The notes beneath the pieces are model-generated. The model saw only the letters and a list, made by a program, of their open reading frames with translations. It was not told the DNA's origin and made no database searches. Shown in pieces: positions 44,201 to 53,300 of a stretch of DNA of 63,077 nt. The DNA is from Chloroflexota bacterium (GTDB lineage: Bacteria; Chloroflexota; Anaerolineae; Aggregatilineales; Aggregatilineaceae): assembly GCA_012729765.1 (NCBI GenBank), contig JAAYCM010000080.1:1-63077 (forward strand), given 5' to 3'. The position numbers and the translations under genes were made by a program. Position 1 is the stretch's first letter; every line of letters begins with the position of its first letter.

Positions 44201-44282
44201 CGGCAAGCTGGCCGGATGCCGGGCCGATCGCGTCAAGCCCGGCCTGGTTGATGGCGGTGGAAGCGATGGTTGGGTTGATCAT
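41217..44282 (-). CDS. Giant-operon protein C: large protein with degenerate phospholipase D-like fold
   Basis: A 1021-residue soluble protein. Residues 1-500 are beta-rich and unrecognised. From about 590 to 960 it follows the phospholipase D layout: GVRITGPLAADLARSALRRT, then AIAHARRFIYIETPLF (about 780), VVIATPKRIPFGPGYESIAQ and GIVDDVWMLVGSSAFSRRGL (about 880). At the second HxK(x)4D(x)6GSxN site the sequence reads R-G-T for H-x-K and lacks the Asn, so catalysis is probably lost; I find no intact first HKD either. No signal peptide or membrane helix. The ATG at 44282 overlaps the previous stop (ATGA). Last gene of the three. Confidence 0.72.
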   Translation of the reverse strand: MINPTIASTAINQAGLDAIGPASGQLAAQWAEATPGYDAAAMTLSLAGSARWHAMTGGLLQWHAFGVSSLTDAAGAALTGVVGVFRFHPQAALRLQRLIGARFDGRTDDRAARPVPVCAAIRDGDPPAETGSMTENDPPLAPVNATVGTPLSFGTLTFHDENGLIIDPVAVACLFRDLMRGFPALRNDDAGAATELEASTATTGGIGTIAALATGRRVHIVDPFLGPWQDRAGGAGLRIGSGSRLGAGPHDWPNGQTLQLTDTAGDVRFGFSPEGTLATTALNPPTLPTTPVPAGSSAPTLEREFFRVMAIDLGLHLRGNRTGSDIDGVPGADDATTREPAPVVRDGSTVDLLVNGHTMLGAVSEVLARTGLKLAVSPTIATDIDFPDNRADRWPARPPTVETPQALSAEQSARARSDVTASYVGTGPDVVLTWPAGSLPAEAHVRAFPRVDPGPAIVPLSELDFARRGDGASGIASAAGLTLLLKDPYRVGTGAPPGSPTLRFDLLIVTRNGSVDGRLLGGLEVSVGTGATAPTPPAQTNLLNGVPLNQRGIAPAPILGLPPTAPATGSDPVLAALGEAAPREAPRFRTMARTETIVAADDSAAPGQWHAVLSAGFLNARSLRDDARLGSPGNPAGPEDHAPGVRITGPLAADLARSALRRTHHLSIRMAELDNGRWADPAAGTDNFAGAVLRNIAQTVEAPELDLLPESLVHGLPDDWAGLISTLGPLLPPSMSSLASSIPAPGAGDRWVDEVKRETFATKHGRRDSQWSWHWAIAHARRFIYIETPLFGVTAAGTDDHEVDLIEALRQRLEDTPDLRVVIATPKRIPFGPGYESIAQYFHQARNQAFETLKTEAPRRVVIYHPMGFPGRPEVIRGTVGIVDDVWMLVGSSAFSRRGLTLDGSVDAVFIDKRIRHGVSRSIREFRRLVMARTLGLTPPTPGDTANANWVRLAQQTGAFELVREIVGRGGDGLIEPLWPGLPLAELPAQDRAISDPDGRGFSAVLGAFVDLLAALGQDRV

Positions 44283-47200
44283 AATGTCTCCGTGTGGCGT
44301 GTGGTGCGCCCTGCCGGATCGGTGACTTCGAGGATCACGGCGCTGACCGTGCGCGGCACCCAGGCATAGGTGCGGCCCGCGCGCGGGTTGGTCGGGTCGA
44401 AGCGAAAGATCGTGCACGGCTGGTCGAGCGGGGTGGGCAGTGTGGCTGCGATTAATGGCAGGCGGTCGGCTGTTTCGCGCGCGGTCTGGATGCTGGCGTC
44501 GGGCAGGACGGAATGCACCGCGAAGGTATGCGCCCCGCGCAGCGTGCGCGCCAGTGTGACATCGGTCTGGAAGCTGACCAGCCAGAAATCCGGTTCGGTG
44601 GGCACGTCTTCCAGCAGCGGATCGGTCAGGGTGGGCGGCAGCGGCGAGCCGGGGACGACCTCGACCGAGGGCGAAGGCAGTGAACGCCCGCCGTAAATGC
44701 CATTGGGGCGATCCGTCTGGCCCCAGGCCACCGCGCGATAGAACACCGACTGCCAGGGCGCGCCCGGCGTGGGATCGGTCAGCTCGAAGCGGATCACACC
44801 GCCTGCCCGCACGCCCGATGACGCCTCGACAACCGCAATCGGCGGCCCCATATCCTCGACCGAAACGGCGCGGTGCCGGCTCGGCGCGCGGAACACCTCG
44901 ATCCGTCCGACCGGGACGCGCGGCTCCGGCGCTTCGATCAGCAGCGATACTGTGCCGCCCTGATCGCGCGCGATCACCATTGGCGGCTCCGGCGTCTTGA
45001 CCGTCGGCGCGGCAACGGCGAAATAGGCGTTGGACGAGGTTGGCAGCGTGCCTTCGACCCCGGTTTCGCTGATCGGGATGACGCCGTAGAAGTGGATCAG
45101 CTTCGAGCCGCGTGGCAGCGCGACCTCAAGCTCTTTGGCCGGCACACGGTCCGCGATGCGGCGGAAGGCGCGTCGCGCCGTCCCGATCGGCAGCGATCGC
45201 AGCGTGATCAGGCGCTCGGCTGCCGGGATTTCGAGATCGGCTGAGGGCTGATCCAGCTCGCGCCGCAGGGCGGTTTCGTCGGCCTCGAACACGGCGTAGA
45301 ACGGGGCGGTTGCGTCCCAGGCCAGCGTCGTGCGCGCGACCCCACGTGGATCGGGCACGGATGCCCACCACATCGCCGCCGGGACGAATGCCGGGGGCGG
45401 TGGGACCGGGCTGGCCGCGCCGGTCTGCACATCGCGTGACCACGCACTCAGCCGCGCCGGGACGATAAACTCGGATGCGCGGGCGCGGGCCGTGATCGCG
45501 ATGCGCGGGTGTGTGCCGAAGGTCAACTCGACGCCGGGAATCTCAACACGGTAGGTGCGCAGACTACCGGACGTCTCTTCCGCGATCAGCGTGACGCCCG
45601 GCGGCGGGGTGTCGGGACCAGCCGCGCTGAAGTCGAGCACCAGGTCCGGCTGGACCGGGCCGCCCACGCGCAGAACCGACCCGTTGACCCCCGGCGGGGC
45701 GGTGCCCTCGGCATGTGTCAGGACGCGCAGGTGAATATCGGCGGGGGTGCGATACGCCCAGTCCCAGGTGAACTCGATGGCGACCGGGACGGTTTGTGTG
45801 GCATCGGGGCTGCCGTCCGTCAGCAGTTCAACCTTGCGGATGCCGGGAATCTGCGGCGCGACCGATGCGCGCGTGTAATCCGCCGAAGTCCAGCCGCTCC
45901 AGCGCCCGAACCAGTCCTGCGCTGCGATACTGTAGACCCACGTCGCCGGATCGCCGGGCAGCATCTCCGGCAGGCCGGACTCGGTGTAGCGGATCGAAAC
46001 CGGCGCGCCGCTATCCCCAGCGGTCGCCGCCACAAAGGGCACACTGCCGCCCGACAGCCGCGTTTCGTTGCGCAACTCCAGCGGCCCGGCGGGCACGCTG
46101 CGCGTGATGGCGTAGCTGCTGGGGCGAGGCGCGGTGGCGGTCAGCACAACCGGATTGGCCCACGACAGCCTGGCGACTTCCAGCCAGGGGCCGGTGAGCA
46201 CCTGCGGCGGGTCGAGTCGCTGCGTGGCGGCGCTGGCGGTCAGCGCGGCGGGTATGGTCGGCGGATTGACGGCCTGGCCCAGGAACAGCGCGGCCAGCTC
46301 GCCTTCGAGCACAAATTCGATGTCGAGATCAAAGGGCAGCTCCTTCTCGATCCTGACCTTGTGCTCGACCGTGACCATATAGATGCCGGGGATCGTGCTG
46401 GCGGCGCGGTGCGTAATCGGCGGGGGCTGCTGCTTGAAGCCGAGTGTGGTCCCGAAGCCGAATGCCAACGCGGCAAACGGATCGGTCCCGGCTGCCAGCA
46501 GCATCGTGCCCAGGGGCCGGACCCGTGCCGGGCGGGCGCGCGCCTGCCAGATGGGAGCCGCTGCCGCGCCCACCACCGAGCGGGGCGCTTCGGTCGGCAT
46601 CTCGATTTCGGTTTCGACCTGCTGCGACGGCTCCCCGACGATGGTCAGCAGTTCGGCCATGGCGAATGTCAGCGGCGCGATCTCCTTGCGGACCAGGGTA
46701 TCGGGGTCGGGGATGTCGAACGGCGGCGCGGCCATCCCGCGATCGGTGACGGACGGCCAGCCGGTGTCGGGCGTGCCCTCTTTGACGCGCCGGATCGCGG
46801 CCCCGACCGGGTCGATCTCCGCTCCGACCGGCCCCTGCGGATCGAGCGGGTAGCCGCTGCTGTCGAACTCCGGGCTGCTGGCGGGCAGGCCGACCGTCTC
46901 GATCAGCGTCCAGTCGGGGTGGTTGACGAAATTGCCCAGCCGGATGATCATGACACCCCCGACGCTCGCGTTAGCCGAGACGACCACACTGGCGATCGGG
47001 GTGCCGACCAGCGACACGGGCACCGAGCTGATCGGCCCGACGACCGTTCGCTGATCGACTATGTGCCCTGCCGCGCTCGCGGCACTGTAAGCGCGCAGCT
47101 CGGCTGAGCCGGACGGCACAGAGACGAAGAGCTGCACGGCCACCGCCGCCCCGCCCGACCACGTGATCAGGCGCTCGCCGCCGGGCAGCCGCACCGAGTC

Positions 47201-47374
47201 GAACGGGACTCGCTCGTGTTCGATCCGGCCTTTGAACTGCCAGACATGGAACAGGGCGCGGGGCAGCCCCAGGCTGGCGTGCAGCAGCCAGCGCAGGGCC
47301 AGCCGCTGCTCGCCGTTCACCACGATCGGCGCACCCGCCGCATAAAACAGTTCGGGGAAAACGTAGCGCGTCAT
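44279..47374 (-). CDS. Giant-operon protein B: 1031-residue beta-rich protein of unknown function
   Basis: It starts MTRYVFPELFYAAGAPIVVN after GGAGGAG and has no signal peptide or membrane segment. The sequence is dominated by short hydrophobic beta strands and proline-rich linkers, with fibronectin-III-like stretches (WVYSIAAQDWFGRWSGWTSADY near 540; QSVFYRAVAWGQTDRPNG near 910). Cysteine is almost absent. I recognise no enzyme motif. Its ATG overlaps the stop of gene A (ATGA) and its stop overlaps the start of gene C the same way, so equimolar production of a complex is likely. A structural or adhesive role is a guess. Confidence 0.7.
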   Translation of the reverse strand: MTRYVFPELFYAAGAPIVVNGEQRLALRWLLHASLGLPRALFHVWQFKGRIEHERVPFDSVRLPGGERLITWSGGAAVAVQLFVSVPSGSAELRAYSAASAAGHIVDQRTVVGPISSVPVSLVGTPIASVVVSANASVGGVMIIRLGNFVNHPDWTLIETVGLPASSPEFDSSGYPLDPQGPVGAEIDPVGAAIRRVKEGTPDTGWPSVTDRGMAAPPFDIPDPDTLVRKEIAPLTFAMAELLTIVGEPSQQVETEIEMPTEAPRSVVGAAAAPIWQARARPARVRPLGTMLLAAGTDPFAALAFGFGTTLGFKQQPPPITHRAASTIPGIYMVTVEHKVRIEKELPFDLDIEFVLEGELAALFLGQAVNPPTIPAALTASAATQRLDPPQVLTGPWLEVARLSWANPVVLTATAPRPSSYAITRSVPAGPLELRNETRLSGGSVPFVAATAGDSGAPVSIRYTESGLPEMLPGDPATWVYSIAAQDWFGRWSGWTSADYTRASVAPQIPGIRKVELLTDGSPDATQTVPVAIEFTWDWAYRTPADIHLRVLTHAEGTAPPGVNGSVLRVGGPVQPDLVLDFSAAGPDTPPPGVTLIAEETSGSLRTYRVEIPGVELTFGTHPRIAITARARASEFIVPARLSAWSRDVQTGAASPVPPPPAFVPAAMWWASVPDPRGVARTTLAWDATAPFYAVFEADETALRRELDQPSADLEIPAAERLITLRSLPIGTARRAFRRIADRVPAKELEVALPRGSKLIHFYGVIPISETGVEGTLPTSSNAYFAVAAPTVKTPEPPMVIARDQGGTVSLLIEAPEPRVPVGRIEVFRAPSRHRAVSVEDMGPPIAVVEASSGVRAGGVIRFELTDPTPGAPWQSVFYRAVAWGQTDRPNGIYGGRSLPSPSVEVVPGSPLPPTLTDPLLEDVPTEPDFWLVSFQTDVTLARTLRGAHTFAVHSVLPDASIQTARETADRLPLIAATLPTPLDQPCTIFRFDPTNPRAGRTYAWVPRTVSAVILEVTDPAGRTTRHTETL

Positions 47375-50300
47375 GACAGCTCCTCCCACGGCGGCGGGGC
47401 CAGATCGACTTCGCACAGGACGACGGGCGTATCGGTGGTATCGACATCGAGCAGGGGATGCAGGCTGCGGGCCAGCCCCAGGCTGATCGTCTTGCCGCGT
47501 GCCCCGGCGTTCAGTACGGCCAGGGTGCGGGTGCCGCTCGCGTCGTGGATGAAGCGGGCCACGCGTGAGGCCGGGGGCGGCGGGAAGGGCGGCTCCGGCA
47601 GCGGTTTGGGGCGCAGATATTGGTCGCGGAAGGCGCTGATCGTCTGCGCCGCGACCGTTTTGGTGCCCGTACCCCGCCGGATGAACTCGCCGCCATCGAC
47701 GACCAGAACGTCTTCGTCCTCGCGCACCAGCTCATCGACCAGCAGCCAGGGCGCATCGGCCATGCGCCAGCTCAGGATATATTCGCCCGTGCCGTCATAC
47801 TGGGCTTCCGGCTCGCGGCGGAAGCGCCACACCGGCTCCGGCGTCTCGATATAGATCGCGAGCGGTTGGGCGGGGGCGTCGGTATCCCACAACACGGTTA
47901 CCTGCGCGAAGTCAGGCCGCGCGGCAGCTTCCAGCCCGGAATCGAGCAGGGCGGCGTCGAAGACATCATCGGTCACGGTATCGGCCAGAGCCAGCAGCGG
48001 ACCCGCGTCCGCGACGCGCACCGCCTTGACCAGCGTCGTTCGCACCGCCTCGGCAAAGGCTTCACGCGAGGGATAGCGCGAGGTGGTGAAGCTCTGGCGA
48101 TAGAGAGGCCGGTGCCCCACCTGATCGGGCAGCATCGGCAGCGGGGCGGGCGATCCGCCCATCGTCAGCAGCTCCAGATCGAGCACGTAGTCGGTCAGCG
48201 GATCGAGCAGGAACGGCAGCACGGTCCGCCCGTGATGATCGGCGTCCGGGTCGAAGTCGATGCACGGCAGCACGTCCAGGCGGCGGCGGATCGTCGCTTC
48301 CCAGGGCGAGAGGATCGCGCCGGGGATCGCCACGAAGAGGTCCGCGATTGGGAATGTCAGGAACGGTTCTTCCGGTGTGCCCGCCGAGCCTCGGAACGAC
48401 GCGGCGCGCGCCGTCGCCTTGATCTGGCGATCATAAGCGGCGTAGAGCTGGAGCACGTCGTTGGTGGCAAACACCAGCACGACCGGGTCTTCGTAGAAAT
48501 GATACTGCTCGTCGGGCGCGGGGAACTGGGCCAGCATCCACGGCTCGATATTGCGCGGCGGGGCGCTGTCGGTGTAGAACGTGCGGCGCGCGGTCTGGTT
48601 GGTGACGCTGCGCAGGGTGATGATCTCGTTCGGGTCCTGGCCCGGCTCCGGCTCTTCAGGCTTCGCGCCGATCTCGCCGTCGTAGCGCACCACGACTTCG
48701 TAGCGGGCATTGGGCAGCAGCAGGGCGTGCGGCTCGCCGTCCAGCGCGTCTTCGAGACCTTCTTCGTCGGCGCTGCTCTCGTCCTCATCTGTTTCTTCGC
48801 GCAGCACTTCCGCTTCGGAGAGCGCATCGATCGCCGCCAGGAAGAATGAGGGCGGTGTCATGCCGAACTCGTGGATCGCGACCACCAGCGGCGAGACGCC
48901 GATGTCGATGATCAGCGCCGGTTTGTCCAGCTTGATATGCACCAGGTACTGGCTCCATTCGCCCTCTTTTTCGAGCGCTGCGAAGTATTGGCGCGCCATG
49001 AAAATGTCATCCCACCAGGGGCCGTCCGCCGCGAGCCACTGCGGCGGCAGATCGCCATCGGTCGCCACGCGGGTAAAGGACGCCGCCAGGTCAACCGGAT
49101 CGATGCCGCCCGGCGCGAAGGCGCGCACCTGGATCAGCCCTTTCTCGACCATTTTGGTTCGCGCGAAGATCAGCAGCGTCAGGTCGAGGAACGGCCCGCC
49201 GGTCAGCCGGATCGCGTCGCGCAGGTCCTCTTTGCGCTGGTCGTCCAGCGCCAGCAGAAGCTCGTGCAGCGGGTCGCCGGGCATCGGGAAGGACTCGGCC
49301 AGCAGTTCGTAGGGGGCCTGGAGCACCTTCGCCCCACACAGTGATGCGGCCCGTGCGGATAGTGCGCCGCCGGGTCTGGGCGCGACCGACGCCGACGCGC
49401 CGGGCCGGCGGCCTGCACCGTTCGGCTCCGGCTGGCGACCGGCTGCGCTCAGGCGGGCGCGATCGGCCAACTCGACATGCGGCGCGACCTCGCGGCGCGG
49501 CTTCTGCGGGCAGGGCCTGAGGATACCGACCACCGTCGCCTCGATGGTGGGCAGCAGTCCATCCAGGAAGGTGCCCGTTCGCCACAGCTCGCTGACGCGC
49601 AGATCGGTGTTCACTTCCAGTGAGCGGTGCGAGCCGGGATCGTCCGGCCAGGGTTCGCCCACCAGGTGCCAGCCATCGGGCGAGGGGCCCAGCGGCTCAT
49701 AGCGGAAGGTCCACAGGACACGCGCCGCCGCCGCCACCGGCGTACAGACGGTATCCCAGCGGCTGTCAACCAGGCTGTCCAGCGCTGGACCTTGCAGCAG
49801 CGCCTTATCAACGTTGGTCGGCTTCCAGTCCAGTAGCGCCAGTTCGACCGGCAGACCGTCGCTGCCCGCCGCCTGGGCCGGATGTCGCCAGGTGTAGGGA
49901 CGCGGCCCTTCGGTGACGGGTTGGGTGCCGGGCGGCGGCGTGGAACCGTTGAGCGTCACCAGCCGCAGCTCGACCGAGCGGATCGTGTAGCGCACGAAAT
50001 TCTGGCCGCGCTTCTGCCAGCCCTGCGGAAAGCCCGCCGGCAGCCCCGACGACAACTGGCCGTCGATTGTGGCGCCGGACGCGATTTTCGGCGCGACCTC
50101 GAACTGCACCAGCGGGATCGCGTCGATTGGCACGAACACATCCTGCTCGATCACCGTGTCGCCGTCGCGCACTTCGACCACCGGCACACTGCCATCGGTC
50201 GTGCCATGACACAGCACCGTGTCGATCCCACGATCAACGCCGGTCCCCTCGATCAGCGCGGGCGAGCGGCTTTGCAGCAGCAGGTCGCGGATCGGGTCGG

Positions 50301-53300
50301 GCACGGGCGGCGCGCTGGGGTCGGTCCCGATTGCAAAGCCGACGCAGCCCTTCACCGAGAAGAAGAAGAAGCTCACCCGCCCGCAGATCTCGCCATCCAG
50401 CAGGGTATCTACGCCGTTGGAGCGGAAGGTCAGCTTGCCGCTTGCTTCGATGCTGACGATGAACAGCCGCAGCTCGCCCTCGATGAAGATGCGCCCGGCG
50501 AAGAACAGCGGCGCGAAGCCAATCCCGACGTCGAAGCCCGACGCGATGCGCAGATACAGTCCGATGTCGGTGTTGCCCCAGATGAACGACGAGCGGAAGC
50601 CGGCTGCCACTGAGAAGCCTTGCAGCGCGCCGAGCGGAAAATCGGGGATGCCGTCGCCGTGCACCATGAAGTAGGCGGTCGCGTCGAAAAGCTGGAGAAC
50701 CTTGGCCGTGATCGGCTGGGCGATCGTGCCGGCATCGACGTAGAAATGTTCCGGCGGGAAGAGCGGCGGATCGTAGAAGAAGCCCGCCTCGATGGGAACT
50801 TTCAGATCGAGCACTGCCTCGATCTCATACTCGAACTGGATTCCGATCAGCACGCGCTGCGGGTTGACATCCACCACCGCGAACAGCGCGCCGGTGTCGG
50901 TCCCTTTCGTGTCCGGCCTTTCCGACAGGATATTGGCCTTGACGAACAGCAGCACGCGCGGCCCCGGCAGCTCCAGCACGAGCATCCCCTTGAGGTTGAG
51001 CACCGTGCCGCCTTCGATGGTCCCGGCCACCAGCCCCAGGCCGAACGCCCACGCGTCCAGCTTGGGCCCCCAACCGCGCAGATCGGTTGGATCGCCGTGC
51101 ACGACGTTCACCAGCCAGTCCAGCGCTGGGTTGCGCGCTGACAGGTTCTCCAGCCGGGCGTGATGCATTGCGAACAGGCCCAGAAAGCCGAAGATCGCCA
51201 GTCCGGTGCCGCCCAGTGGAATGCCCGTCGGCAGCTCCGCCGCCAGCGTGACCAGTACCGCCGTTGCCGAGCGGTCGCCTTCGGTCGCGGTGCGGACCGC
51301 CAGCGCCCCTGCAATACGCATCCCCACGCTGGGCAGGGTCAGATCGAGCTGGCCCGCGAACCCGTCTTCCTTGATCTCCAGGTAGCCCTTGCCTTCCAGC
51401 ACTTCGGGGATATTGATCCCGACGCCAAGCGCCGTGATCGTCGGCGGGCCGAGCGGATCGACCGGCAGACGGAAGCCAAATTTATCGACCGAGACGACGC
51501 CTAGATCGACGCCCATCCCCAGCTCGACTTCGAGATTGAGCGGGTTGGTGCGCGCGATCCGTGCGCCGAGCACCTGGATGATGTCCCCGACCGAGTCGCC
51601 CAGCGATGGCAGCACGCGCAGTGAGCCGGAGTCGGCCAGGTCGATGGTGTAGCCGCGCGACGAATCGAACACCGGCAGGAAGCTCACCGGGGCGTCGGGT
51701 GGCGCGTCCAGCTTGAAGCCGACCGCCTTATAGCGAATCTTCACCGGCTTGTCGGGCTTGTTGGTGACGATTACGAATGTGCCGATTTTCAGGTTGAGCC
51801 ACAGCGCGCTCTCGACATCGAACAGCAGGGCGCTGTGGACTTCGTCGTCGTCGTGGCGCACGGTCAGTTCGACGCCGTAATGGGTGAAGCGCAGCACGTG
51901 GACGACGCCCAGCGTGGTGATCACGACCGGCGTCGCCAGCGTGATCGCCAGCGGCACGATCTCGCCCCCGCCAGCAGCATCGGCGGCGGTCGCGCTCAGC
52001 AGCGGCGCGAGTGTGAAATAGAGGCCGAGCACATCGCGCCAGCCGTCGCTTTCCGGCTCTTCCAGCTCCTCGCCTTCGTCGGGCGCGGCGGGGATGCTGC
52101 CCCAGCTCCACAGGCCGTCCCGGTCGCCGGCCCCGGCGCGCGCGACCAGCGTCTCGGTGAAGGTGTCGGTGGTCGGATCGTAGGTGATGCCCAGCCGGAA
52201 CTCGACTACGCCGTCCTCAGGGTTGGGATCGCCCTGCGGCAGGCGTTCCTGCTCGGCGGGGTCTTCCAGGCCGGGGCCGATCACATCGACGTCGTTGCGG
52301 AACTCTTCCAGCCCTTCTTCGTGCGCCGTCTGGAAATCGACCGTCATGCGCAGCTCGCCGCCCACCGGGATGATGTCGCGCTCGAAGCGCAGCATCCCGC
52401 CGATATGTCGCAGCCAGCCGGGCGTTTGACCCTGCGGGGCAGGCGGCTCGGCGGGGCGCTCGTTGTGCGTCTCCGGATCTTCGACCGGCCCGCGCGACAG
52501 TGTGCCCGTGTACGTCTGCGTGGATTCCTGTGGGACCAGTAGGCTTACGACGGCGATGCGGAACGCTTCGGGGTGGTAATTGGGGTTGTTACCCTCGGCC
52601 CATTCTGCCTCGGCGGAATGATCGCCGGGCACCTGGCCTTCGATCAGGTCGCTCTCGACGCCGGGCGTGGACGAAGGATGCCCCTGGTTGCCCCACCCGC
52701 CGATGTTTTCTTCGCCGACGTCGGTGCGTGAGATGCCGTGCGCGTCAAGCTGCGCCAGCAGGTATTCGGCCCGGCTGACCGACAGGGGATTGTTGCGGCT
52801 GGTGTTCGCGCTCCCCGCTTCGCGGCTGGCGTAACCGTCCACACGCAGCCGGCGCGCGGTGGATGGCTGCGCGTTCCAGGCTGCAACCAGTGCGTCGAGA
52901 TCGCCGCTCGATGTGACCGTCCCGATCACGCCGTCTTTCGGATGGTTGTACTGGAACGACACGGTATAGCGCGCTACTTCGATCTCGCCGGCCCGGTTCC
53001 ACGTCACGCTGATCGCGTGCGAGTCCTCGGCGGCGATCGGGATGCGCGCCTGCCCATCCGTCACCGGCACCGGCGTGCCGTCCACCGTCAGGCTGCCGTC
53101 CGCCGGGTTGAGCCGCAGGATCGCGTCGTCGTCGGTTTGGGATGCGATCTGGACCTGTGAGGCAATCGACTCGGATGCCGCTTCCGGCGTGAGCACCGCG
53201 CGGGGGACTTCCGGCGCGGGCGGCGGCTGCGTGCTGGCGCTGGTCTGGAGATCGGGGTAGATGTCGAGCACGATGATCCGCCGCTGGGCCGGGTTGCGGC

